A stretch of DNA of 64,000 bases from Cryptomeria japonica (Eukaryota > Streptophyta > Pinopsida > Cupressales > Cupressaceae): the NCBI RefSeq assembly GCF_030272615.1, contig NC_081408.1, positions 612,505,673 through 612,569,672 on the forward strand, read 5' to 3'. The notes below the pieces were generated by a model. The model was given only the letters and a program-made list of their open reading frames with translations. It did no database searches and was not told the origin of the DNA. The position numbers and the translations under genes are program-made. This document shows positions 37,701 through 49,642 of the stretch, one piece after another. Within the stretch, counting starts at the first letter, position 1, and every line of letters starts with the position of its first letter.

Positions 37701-37852
37701 ATTTGCAGACACAATGCTCAGAAATTCACACAATCAGCTACATTAAATACGTTCTCTATTAGGTTCAATGGTTGTGGTTTGATTTGCAATTTTTGTGAAG
37801 CTTTTGCACTGAAGTTTCCATAGCTTGATTTTTTTGCCTGTGAAGAAAGACC
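34701..37852 (+). other. CACTA 5' region upstream of TNP2, no gene recognised
   Basis: AT-rich DNA without a convincing coding frame. It includes a diverged tandem duplication at about 36660-36960, where GCATGTCTTCT and GAGGGACTATTATT recur about 110-120 bp apart. A 72-codon frame at 37605-37823 just before the transposase shows no domain and may be leader. The transposase promoter should lie in this stretch, but I cannot point to it. Confidence 0.5.
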
Positions 37853-40800
37853 ATGTTAGATAATATTAGCGAAGAACAAAATAAGGAGACAATTGCTAGA
37901 TTATGGTCTAACTTGAAAAGAAAAGGTGATGGGAAATGTTATTGTCCCTGCAAAATTTGTAAGGGCTTAAAGACTAGAAGACTTCTAATCAAAACAACTA
38001 AGAAACATTGTAGGCACCATGGTCACATTGAAGGGGGACATGATTATCATCCACTAGTAAGTTGTTCATTATATCATTTTAACAATTTATATACATAAGA
38101 AATCACTTGATAATGAGATCATGATCACGGTTTATTTATGTATATCAATTTTATATAGGTGGAGCACCCTAGACCACATGGTATGGATCAACAAAACCCT
38201 GAGAATATGGTTTTGGAAGTGGAGGAACATGGAGGTGTGAATATCAAAGCTGAAGATAATGATCCCATGGAAGATGACGATCATGCACTAGAAAACACAA
38301 TTGAAGATGATGGTACAAATACATTGATCCATGACACATTTAGTACTGGCACAGCTGATCATGATAATCATGATGACCTTGATGTTCATGATTTACCTCT
38401 TCTTGAGAAGGCATATGAGCCCCTTTACAAAGGCTCCCAAACAACTCTTCTCTCTGTTGTATTGTTGTTGGTGAACTTGAAGGTTATGAATGGTTTATCC
38501 AACATAACAATCTCTCGTATGTTAAGGTGTGTCATACATGTCATTATAGTTAATAAATGGTGAATCATGCACCATTAATATTCTTTATATTAACACCTCA
38601 AACATTTTATTTTTGCTGTAGATTGATAGGTGATTTTTTCTTACCACCATCAAATATTCTAGCTTGCTCATACCAAGAATTATCTGCCATTATGAAAGAT
38701 ATTGGAATGGAATATCAAATAATATATGCTTGTCCCAATGATCATATTATATATCATAAACAACATGAATTTGGAGCAAAATGTCTTGAATGTCATATCA
38801 GTAGATATCGAACAGATCAAATAACAAAAAAGGTGCCTCACAAGGTTCTTCGTTATATTCCCATTATTCCACGTATGCAACGATTATTCAGGTGCACTAG
38901 CTTGGCACAATTTATGGATTACCATGCACGCAATAGAAGTCAAGATGACATTATTCAAATGCCTATGGATGGTTCAGCATTTATGGACATAGAGGAAAAG
39001 TGGCCACACTTTAAAGAAGAACCTCGTAATCTCAGGCTTTCATTGGCAGCGGACGATGTTAATCCATTTGGAGAGTTGAGATCTATTTACTCGGTGTGGC
39101 CTATTTTTGTTATCAACAATAATATTCCTCCATGGATTTCAATAAAGAGGGAGCACATAATGTTGGCAATGATTGTTCCAGGTATTTAATCATTTAATAG
39201 TCATCTACATTTAATTATAATATATTGCAGTAAAATGGTCATAATAATTATGTAATGTTTTTGTTCATTCCACTAGGCAAGTACCAAGTTAAAGATATGA
39301 ATGTATATATTGAGCCTCTTATCGACGAGTTGCTGGAGTTATGGAATGGTGTGACCATGTATGACATCTCTAGACCAATAGGACAAAGATAATTTCAATT
39401 CCATGCAATGCTTGTATGGACAATACATGATGCCCCAGGGCTAACACATTTTTGTGGTACATTATAGTGTTCAAGTTGCACATGATAATTATAATTATAA
39501 AAATTAATAGATTTAATAGAATTATACATTATCTTGTAGGTCTTCAAACAAAGGGAAACTTTGCATGCCCAGTTTGTGGTCCAAAGATGAAATCTTGTCA
39601 TTCAAAAAGTTTAGGAAAGCAGGTGTTTTATGAGTATAGGCACTTCCTTCACAAAAATCATAAGTACCGGAATACTGAAAAACATCTTTTCAATGGGAAA
39701 GAAGAGACTACATCAAAGCCATGAAGAATGACTCCTCATTTATGGAAGTTGGAATATAATAGAATTAATTGTCAAGGTAATGTCATTCCATCTAATGGTT
39801 TATGTTTGGAATTTGAATTTTTCTGTTGTGTTTTGTTTATTGATGATGTAATTGATGATACTGAAGGTCGTCAAGGCGTGGATAGCCACCTTCCAAAGGG
39901 ACTAAAAAGTTATCCCAGACAATTCAGTAGGTTGCCTTACTACGAGCAGCTACAAATTGTGCATTTGTTTGATACAATGCATATGGGAAAGAATATAACA
40001 GAGACATTATGGAAAATATTGGATGGAAGGCATGACAAAGAAAAAACTGTCAAAATTTGTAGTGACATTGTGGAATCCAATCGTGCAATGAAAAATGTCA
40101 TTCAATCAAATAGCAATGGAGATCAAATTAATATAAGTGCCCTTCCTTGGTTATTAATAGAGCAACAAAGCAATTCTATAAAAGAAGTCATATGAAAAAT
40201 TCGATTTCCCAAAGGATTTGCTATGAACATAAACAATCTCATATCAAAGAAGAGTGAATTTGGGCCAGGGATGAAAACGTATGATTGGCATACCTTCATT
40301 AAGGTAATTCGCATTCTTGTGTATTTACTATATATTTGTATACTGTGCATGTACTTTTCATTGTATTATGTTAGAAAACAATGAAAAGATCATTTTATAA
40401 TTGTTGCAGTACATTCTACCTCTATCTCTCCCAAACCACTTCGACAATAATATCAAGCAAGTCATATATGATCTTGGAAAATACATTAGGTAAGTAGTGA
40501 TGTTTGTTCAATTTGTTGTATAGATATTATATTTGCCATTTGTTTTACTTGTTATGCAATATATTTGCATATTATTTTGTAAAGTCTCGTTTATATATTT
40601 TTGCGTCTTCAATCTCTTTAATTAGGTGGTTGTCATCTAAAGAAATCCACAAGGAAGATATAAAATATTGGAAGAGAAAAGTCCCTCATCTAATGTGTGA
40701 AATGCAAAAGTGTCTACCTTCAACTTTTTTCAATGCATAAGAACACTACCTCATACACCAAGTTGAGGAGATTGAATTGTGTGGACCTGTACACACTAGG

Positions 40801-42080
40801 TCAATGTGGATGGTTGAGAGGCACTTGAAATTTTTGAAGGCTTTGGTTCGACAAAGAGCACATCCTGAGGGTTCTATGGTGGAGGGATATATGGTATACC
40901 AAACTATGGTGTACATTACTAAATATCTTCCTAAGTTTGCAACAAAAATCTACGTAGATCACATTTGGGATCCCAACCCCATTAATAAATTCGAAGGGGA
41001 GCACTTGATGGGGAAAGGTAGATTGAAGAAAGTGAGAGGTAATTATAAGATGTTATTGTAGTAATTTAATTCTTCATCTTCTAAATAAATCAATTGTAAG
41101 TGGTCTATTAATTATTTATACAGTTGGTCGGGAGTGGGATGTGCTACATTTGTATATTGCAAACAATCTTGATTGGATGACGGTGTGGATTGAACGATGT
41201 CAACATTTTGGTCGCACATTAACATGGGATGGTGTCACTTCATTGGTTAAAGAAGCTCATCGTAATGGAGATTCCAATGTTACACAAAGGGAAATTGATT
41301 TAGCATATGGTTTAAGAGATCAACAGGTACATATAATTTTATTAATCACCCGTATGTTTATCAACTCATGATGCAATAATTTTAATATGTTAGACATATT
41401 GCAAGTCAAACACCACAAGGCTATGTGCTGCAATGGTCATAAATTTCGCATCAAACAGTTGGATGACACGAAGAAAACTTGTGATTCTGGGATAACTGAA
41501 GTCTTTGAGGTGACCGATATTTCATCTAGAAACGACATACATCCTCAAGTGTCTCAAAATCAATACTATGGCATTTTGGATGATATACCTGAGTGTGACT
41601 TTAATTCATTCAAATTAGTTCTATTCATCGTCAAATGGTATAGGCTACGACTGAATATAAATGATCCTGATAGAACTGTTATCGAACATGATAATGGATC
41701 TACAATGGTTAATACAAGGTCATTTGAACAATTTGGGGATGAGCCCTATGTTCTTCCAAGTCAATGTGAGTAGGTATTTTACTCGGAGGTTCCACATAAA
41801 CCAGGTTGGTCATTTGTTGTTAGACATGATCCAAAAGGAAGGCCGATAATGTATAATGTGATGGAAGAAGAAGATACCGAAGAAGTAGAAGATGATATAG
41901 ATGCTCACGATCAACAGTTACTCGATGATGTTCCTGATGGAAATGTACATGAAGAAGAAGTTGATGATGATGATGGTGCTGCTGCTAATGATGATGGTGA
42001 TGGTGATGGTTATGGTGTCGGTGATGGTGATGACGATGACGATGATGAACACAATGACGACGATGATGATGATGATGACA

Positions 42081-42140
<60 letters not shown>

Positions 42141-42178
42141 GTCATGATGATGAGTTGGATGAAGAAGAAGATCAATGA
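37853..42178 (+). pseudogene. tnp2: CACTA TNP2-type transposase (TnpD-like), decayed
   Basis: About nine exons with GT-AG junctions: 37853-38056, 38159-38526, 38622-39181, 39277-39456, 39540-40303, 40410-40489, 40626-41038, 41124-41326 and about 41394-42178 (the last junction phase is unclear). Exon 1 has the Cys-rich transposase-associated domain (CYCPCKICKG, HCRHHGH). Exons 3-5 carry the Transposase_21 core (YACPNDHIIY, CLECHISRY, FACPVCGPKM, HLFDTMHMGKN). Exons 6-7 match DUF4218 (LCGPVHTRSMWMVERHLKFLK). The last exon has a DUF4216-like part (YYGILDDIPECDF, FYSEVPHKPGW) and an Asp-rich tail. In-frame stops are TAA 39390, TGA 39722, TGA 40193, TAA 40738 and TAG 41771. The family catalyses excision and insertion at the CACTA termini. 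Confidence 0.88.
42030..42140 (+). repeat. (GAT)n trinucleotide repeat encoding poly-Asp
   Basis: A run of GAT/GAC codons at the 3' end of the TNP2 gene gives an Asp-rich tail. Frames on the other strand (Ile-rich) and in +2 (Met-rich) are shadows. Confidence 0.9.
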
Positions 42179-42637
42179 CATGAATGAAATGTATGAGATG
42201 CGATTATTATATTATCTATTTAATATTGATATCTTGATAGAAATTGATTTGACTTATATGGCTACATAAATAATTCATATGTTTTGAATTCTAATGGCAT
42301 TACTTAATTAATTCATGATGCACCTCTAGCTATGTGATAGATGGTGATTTAAAATACATATGTGATGGATTACATGCTTATGATGATACATGTGACATTT
42401 TTTGAACTTTGTGTTTATTTATGGAATGTGGACTAGTTATTAGCTATGTGATGGATGGTGATTTATGATACGTATGTGATGGATTGCATGTTTATGATGA
42501 TACATATGTGATTCTTATGATGCTCAATTACATATATGATGATACATATGTGATGCTTATGATGCTTATGATACTATAGTATTTATTGTTTATCAAATTA
42601 CAAATGTAATACTTATGATGCTCAATTGTTGGTGCAG

Positions 42638-45600
42638 GAACCTAAACCCCTTTGATGAGGATCTTGCACAGTCTCATGGATCGACAGGTACAAGTCAATA
42701 CACCTTATAGAAATAATATATTTTTAAAAAATTACAAGAAAACCAAACTTCCTTAGTTTTTCAAACATCAACATTAGCAGCAAATCTAATACAGTTATCA
42801 ACACTTGAGGCCCCAGTTGGACTTACTCAACTTTTAATCTCAACATCAACTTTATGGCCGACTTCTTCATCAATATTACCCTCATTTGCAAAATATCTCT
42901 CTCATTACCAACTAACTCTCTCATTTAATGGTGCACAGGTATCACCAAATAGGTATTTGTCAAATGTGTCTTCCTTGAGTGAGGGAAATGTAGGAATAGA
43001 AGAGGAAAGTGAGACATGCAGTAGATCTCAAATAGGGAGATCAACTAGAGGTCAAAAGATTAGAAGAAAATTCAATAAATGCATGGAATTTTTTCTTGCT
43101 CAAGGGGGGTCATGTTCTTATGATGATGAGACCAAAGGCGACATTGAGGTGCCCTTGAGGTACAAACATCTATTGAAACAATGTGTACCCAAGGAACTTC
43201 CTCCAATAAACACTGATTTTTGTGTTAATGAGAGGATAAATCGCATAGCACCTTCATCGTTACATGGTTTGGGCCTATTTTCCATGGACAACATAAAGGT
43301 CTGTTACAACAAAGTTGTTGAATTGATGGAGTTTGTTGGACCTTGTTACAATTATAATGATTGGATGCAGATTGTTCGATATAAAAAAAGTATGTGTAGG
43401 TATGCATTGTTAGCCAATTATATACAACAAAAAGATAATGATCAAAGTAAACGAGTGGCTGTATACATTGATGGAAGGCCAAAAGCAACTAGGAATATTG
43501 CAGGTTTTATAAATAATACACGACCTGGGTCAACTAATAAGCAACCCAATTGCATATTTGAGGCACGTGAGGGAAATTGTGTGTTTGTATGTGCGATAAA
43601 ATCAATAAGTGCAGGGGAAGAGCTGCTAATCGATTACAATTTGAATCGTATAGATACAAACAAAGTTACTATCATGGGGGTGGTACGTACTATATATATA
43701 TACCATTTAAGCCAACTTCCAATTAATGAATCCAATAAACCATTGTATTATTAAGTTTTTTTTCTAAGTCTATTGGTTTCATTTCGCTAACATTTTTATA
43801 TTTTTTCTTTGTCACAGGGCCACATGGATCCACCACATAGCACAGATAGGGGTGTAGGTCCCGACACTTCTATGGAGCAGGTAAACCTCATTGTAATTGT
43901 ACAAATTAGATAGAAGCAAACTGTTACATTATGATCTTTTCTTGAGTGTTTTGAAGTAATTTTGATAGTGTTAATTATATTCTTGTCACAGACAGATGTT
44001 TGAGATAAGGGAAAGGAACCTGCAGTACCTCAGCACCTCCATAGGGATGTGGGGCACTCGACAGTGTTATGGACTGATGACATCACACTTACTGCAAACC
44101 CTATGCAATTTGTACATAAGAATATTAGAAAAATTAGGCAAGAGATTCTTGATTTGGCAACCATAAGTCCTCAGATTGATGAGATAACAAAGAGGGTGCA
44201 ACTATTGTTGATGACAATGGAAAACTTGCAAGTAAGCAGTAATGAAAGCTTTAATCATAACAAAAGTTCAATAATGGTTTATATTTTTATCTCTTTTATG
44301 TCATTAACTAAAATATGTATGTGTTGTTTTTACAAAAAATTATAGGGCCTCATCATCCTGGTGGCGATGATCAAGGTATTGCGAGTAGTTCAGGTGATGA
44401 CCATGTTCTATATATTAAAACCACTCCTTTGGACTTGTGAACTTGCTTTTCTAATTTTTTACATATTTAATGTATTACTCTTCAGGTGCTGACATGGGTT
44501 CGAGGTCGAGCCCAACTGTATTGCTGATTGCAATGTCGGCAACACATAGCATGCAGACATTGTTTGTTGCACCAGCTTGTGTTGACCCGCCCACTGGTGG
44601 TAGATCCCTCTTTTTCTCTCTCTTTCGTTATGTGTTTATTACCCTTGAAGTGTTCTTTCTTGGAGGCATTTCATAGTGGATTCATTTACTGTGGCAGGAG
44701 ATGCACATGAGGATGTGCCAGAGGTGAGTACTACTGATAACATACCATCATTTCCTAGATCTTCCCGTATTGCTAGTATGGGAATGTTGCAGGCCACATT
44801 GGTGGTGAGCGATGAAGAATTGATTCAATTGAAGATACAGAAGGTTCCAGGTACTTTAAAAATATTATTATATATAATCTAATTGTAATTTACTTACTGA
44901 TCACTCATTTTGGACTAATGATCCCATGTTTTTTTTGCAGGAAATGATATTTTTTATAAAAATCTTAATGACATTTCATTGCAGATATTTGGACCCACCA
45001 TACGTAAAAGGTGGAACATCATACGTGAACTAACCCTTATCCACTATTTTGATTTCATATCATTGCTAGAATAGTTTTCCTTTTATCCATTTCTTGAACT
45101 ATATCAAAGGTAGCTTTAGTTTCTTTCTAAATCTAACAGGTTTGTTTTTGCTTTAAAAATGGAATGACCAAGGAAAAAAGTTAAAAGATGAACTCACAAA
45201 CCGTATGGTAGGGTTGTTTGGAAATGACACATTCGACAAGACTAAGCTCCTGGAAAAAGCTGGCACATATCTGAAGTATGTGAGGGACCAATACAAGACA
45301 CATTTATAGAAGAACGTAAAGTATGAGCATCCCCCCATGATTCCAGAGAGGGAGTGGAAGGACCTGATTTTGGATGCAAAGGAGAGAATTGAAAGGAAAA
45401 AAGGAAATACACCACCAGACGCCAGAAGAAGGTATGTGACACTATTAAGAATGTGAATATGTACTAATTATTCATTATATTTATATAATCTAACATATTT
45501 CAAACTTTTCATAGATTGAGTGACACGTCAAAGGCAACCAAGGCAAGACAAGAAAAGCATGGGCAACACAAACTCGACTCTGGTGGTTATATGAAACTTG

Positions 45601-46697
45601 CCACATGAATTGTAAGAATCAGTAAATTAAGTATCACATCAAAATATTTATAAATTGTAAACAATCTTGTTTTGATCAAACAATACAAGCAAAATTCACA
45701 ATACTAAGCAAAAATGCAGGGCTCTGAATTCAATAGAGCGCCCACAGAAGATGACAAGAGAATTGGCTACCAGAAAGGCTATATAGCCATGGCTGAACGA
45801 CTATGAGAATTGAGTGGGCAAACACGAGATTTTGATGCATTTGTCACAACGGTAATTAAGCTAAATGAAATTATTTCAAATTGAATACTTAACCAATAAT
45901 CTATTTGATGTTAAGTTTCAACATAAAGTGACTATATTTTTTTTAAATAAGCAAGCAATGATAACACTGCGCGTGACATTGCAATGCAACATGATAATCA
46001 TGGAACAAAACTTGTACATGAAGGTCCAAATGTGCATCCTAGTAGTGGAGGTATTCATTTGCTATTCAAATTTTTTTATGTAATTATTAATACAATTAAA
46101 TATCTTAAATTGAAAATTAGTGTAGTAATTAATGTAACCTTTATTGTTAATATTTTAGAGCATGTAGTCGATGGTGACCAAGTGGAGCATGATCCAGGTA
46201 GACAACATCAGGAACGTGATGTTCCCCAATCAGGTAAAGAGGACCACTGTTATTCCTTTAAACAAATTTAATTACAATTGGTGTATTGATTAATGTAATG
46301 TTTCATATTTCAACTCCAAAGGATCTAGAGGGTGCTTAGCATGTTGAGGTTGAGGCTAGACAAAATGATGTGGAAGATGATGTGGCCCCATCAGGTAAAG
46401 AGTGTAATGGTTGTGTTCTTTAAATTAATGAAATACTTGTAACAATAATAAAAAAATGTTTTGAATTTAACCCAATTCTTTGTTATTGCAGAGGACCCCC
46501 CTTTGGTTCAGCATCCTCGTCCTTTATATAGGACTAGGCATACATCAAGAGCACAAGAAGAGGGCATAACATCCGCAGATGGGGGAAATGATGAAGAAAC
46601 CGATGTTCCACTTAGTCTTTTCATAGCTTCAAAAAAAAACAAAGAAAGAAATGATTGTAATCTACCTTATTTGATAATGACTGATTTTTATGTGTAA
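42638..46697 (+). pseudogene. SET-domain plus Transposase_24/TnpA-like second CACTA gene
   Basis: Visible exons are 42638-42687, 42778-43682, 43818-43880 and 43992-44231, then short exons near 44346, 44488, 44699, 44941, 45140-45431, 45515-45605 and 45720-45852, and small ones to 46697. Phases agree from the first exon through 44231. Exon 2 is free of stops. It encodes a basic stretch, then a SET-like domain (about 43243-43650): LHGLGLF, VVELMEFVG, IDGRPKATRNIAGFINNTR with a following PNC, and AGEELLIDYN. Downstream KYVRDQYKTHL, PPMIPEREWKDLI, SKATKARQEKHG and GYQKGYIAMAERL resemble the plant En/Spm Transposase_24 family, whose relatives bind subterminal repeats. Stops TGA 44001, TAG 45307 and TGA 45804 mark decay. 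The true start exon is not identified. The SET part could be a separate transcript. Confidence 0.68.
42778..43682 (+). CDS. SET-domain exon (intact reading frame)
   Basis: Listed separately because it is the one long exon of this gene without a stop (about 301 codons). An acceptor AG at 42776-42777 and a donor GTACGT at 43683 bound it. Conserved SET features are visible: the GLGLF substrate-side start, the FINNTRP...PNC segment corresponding to the NHSC-PN motif in canonical SET proteins, and the GEELLIDY end motif. The His of the canonical NHSC motif is not present (NNTRP here), so methyltransferase activity is uncertain. In other proteins this domain transfers methyl from S-adenosylmethionine to lysine. 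Confidence 0.75.
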
Positions 46698-48094
46698 TGA
46701 ATGTAATTATGTGCTAATAAATGTTCATGAATGATATGTGTTGATGATTATTGATGAATGTTGCATTTTAATGAAAGTTAATGAATTTTATGTGTTAATG
46801 AACGTTATGTGATAATGAATGAATGTTATATTTTAATAATGGATGAAAGAATGAATGAAAGAATGAAAGAATGAATGAATGTTAGATGTTAAAGGGGAAT
46901 TTAGAGTGATGTTAAGGGGGGGGGGGAGGGGCCAAATGAGCTTCCACCTTCATGTGGTTGGCCCTATTAAGTAGAGAATATTAAACTATTCTCGAAACAA
47001 AGTGAAGCTCAATTATAAGATGTGAAATGTTTGAAAGGTGAGTCCACAAACAGATGTGAAATGTTTAAGTAGGCCTCCCAATGAAGTGGATCTCATAGAC
47101 ATGAAGAATCCTATATAGAGAATCATTGAGAGCCCTTGAAGAAGAAAATTTGAACTTTGATGAAGCAATACATGATGGAGGAATATCTTGCAAGAGGAAA
47201 TCAAAGTCATTATGGTGTCATCTAGATCTGAAATGTGGTCTACTTTTCAAAAAAGTAAAGATGCTTGATATGAATGTGTCATTGATTTGACAATTTCTAA
47301 TGTCTGGTAGATGACTTTGATGCTCTCAAATTGTTCTTGAAGCTTATATGGCTTGGTTCTGATCCTTATAAGCTTTTAGACTGATTTAGGCACTATGATC
47401 TCACTGCAAATTTATCATTTATTGGTTGTTCTTTTGTTGATAGTGACATTTATCACTACTTTCATTTGAGGTAATCACTTCTTGATAGTCAAAAGGTTGC
47501 CCGAGGTCAAGTTATATCATGGAAAAATGAACACGGAGAAGAACTTCTATTTTTAAGTAACAAGGTATAGATCTACATTCTGCATGACACTTTTGTAAAC
47601 CCATGCATATACTGCTCTTATATATAATTTACTTTGTTAAAGAAATGCTTGTTATTATTATTCCAAAGAGGTTTACCTCGGCTGGGCATGATTTGAAGGA
47701 AAATCTCTCCCTGCATAGGTAAGGAAAGAAATGATCTAGATCCTATGTGTAAAACTTATATCCTTTCATAATCATGCAAGCATAACTTTCACAATCAAAG
47801 CCAAGTCTTGTCCAAAAAGCTGCAACTTCCCCATCAAATGGGGAGGTAACTCTCCCAAAAAAAGCTTGGCATCATGCCCTCTGAGGGAACTTCATTGCTG
47901 CAAACTAAATTGTATGCCTTCCATGACCATTCAAGAATCCCTTAATAGTGGCCCACACTAAGAGTGGCAATATATAACTATCTAGGTACTCTAATATTCC
48001 TTCCTCCCATCCCAGTGCAACATACCAATGCACAAATGACCATAGATTTGTGGATATAGATAGTCCACATTCAAGTCATCTCACTATAGCTAAT
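46698..48094 (+). other. CACTA 3' region, no gene seen
   Basis: Contains ATGAATGAATGAAAGA-type simple repeats (about 46690-46890), a G-run at about 46916-46930 and AT-rich DNA. No coding frame with a recognisable domain. Confidence 0.5.
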
Positions 48095-49637
48095 TGATGC
48101 AGCGGCATCTTCAAATTCAAATCATGGGATTCTTGAAGAATCAAACTCCTCTTGATTGGTTTTCAGGTTTTGAAACACTTAAGGATAGTTTTGGTTTATT
48201 TTCATGTTGATGTAATAAGTCACCCCACCTTGTAAGCCTATGCCCTAGGTGGGTGTGTTATAAACCACCTTGGGTATATGGAAATTGGGGTTATTCATGC
48301 CTTGAAGGAATTTTTAGTGAATTTGAAGAGTTTTAAGTGTCTTAGGGGTCAATTAGTGTCTAGGTGTGTTTAGGAGGACAAAATGTCAAAAGTTGTCAAA
48401 AGTTGTCAAGCAACTATGACAACTTTTAACCCAAAATTGCAACTTCCTCCAAACCGCCATGTTGGTTTCCAAAATCAGTTGATAAATATTGGAAGGGTCA
48501 TTAAAGGTCAAATTCCAACCTTTGGCAAGGTTGTTTAAGGAAAATGAAAGTTTTGTGAACAAAGAAACCAATAAAATTCTGTCTTTTTCCTGCATTTTGT
48601 TGCTATTTCCCATATTCCATACAGTACAGCTTTCTCTAGGGCATAAAACCTCTTGAATATGAAATTAACATGTCTTACCTTTCCAATGGAACAAGTTTGA
48701 GCCTCTAACTCTTCTGGAGCCGTGAGAAAAGTGGTTTTTTGTGAAGGTACCCCAGATTTGACAGTCTACCTAGGGTTTGACAACAAATATGAGTTTTTCT
48801 TGCTGATACCTCATGGGATTTGTATGGCCTTTGGGGTGAAGAAAGTGGTGACAATGTAATTTAATATTTCCAAGACCTTTTGCAGGGAAGTGACAGGTAA
48901 AGGTGAGGGTTTGAAGTTTTAGAGGTGGGCATCTCTATGTGACCACCTTGGCTGGGCATGCATCCGACCCCACAAATGATGATGGCGGTGGAACCAAGGG
49001 CTATAACCTGATAATTTATGTTGTATCCATGTCCCCCACATTTCTCAAGTCTTACTTTTCCTAGGTAGTAGGTTTTGAGGATACTTCCTTTGTTAAGGTG
49101 GCCTAATTAGGGCTATTAGGCCTAGGAGTGAAGTTGGGTTTATAACCCTTAGACATTGGATCTGCCCAAACCATTTTGGAATCCTTTGGAAATCACTTGA
49201 ATGAAACAAAATCCACTCTTATTTATAGAGGTCTTTTGAGAAATTAACAAGAAACCTTAAGTTTTTCAGACTGGCAAGGCTACTAGGCGTGACAGGCCTA
49301 ATTGTAGCAGCAGTACTAATTTTTCTCAATACATAATGTTTGATGATTGGAATAGGTCTATTAACCCTATAGGATAGTAAATCAAGGTATTGGAGGTCCC
49401 CATTGCCTTAGGAAGTGTGTGTCCACCTTTGGTTGGGTGTAGTGGCCTTTGAGTCCCGAGAGACTTTTGTGAGACACTATGGGATTGGCATTGTCCAGAT
49501 GGCTTAGTATGGGGAGAGGTATGAAAACAATCAAATTGAAACCAATCCAACCCTTGATGTATTTGTAGAAGTTTTAGGGTCCTTGTTTGGGGTTCTTGAG
49601 TGAAGGATCCTGTCTTAGCAACAAGGGCTCTGCATCA
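48095..49637. repeat. Candidate solo LTR
   Basis: It begins TGATGCAG and ends CTGCATCA, a perfect 8-bp terminal inverted repeat with TG...CA ends. The flanking pentamers are CTAAT (48090-48094) and CCAAT (49638-49642), one mismatch apart. Its length of 1543 bp is normal for a plant LTR. No internal coding domain and no partner LTR are visible, so recombination to a solo LTR is the likely history. Orientation is undetermined. Confidence 0.5.
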
Positions 49638-49642
49638 CCAAT

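Noticed and set aside
41901-42269. Met-rich plus-strand and Ile-rich minus-strand frames over the GAT repeat
   Set aside because: They are shadows of the Asp-rich TNP2 tail.
42180-42640. Possible regulatory repeat block of GATGATACATATGTGATG-like units between the two CACTA genes
   Set aside because: The units are short, irregular and AT-rich. I could not separate them from simple-sequence drift.
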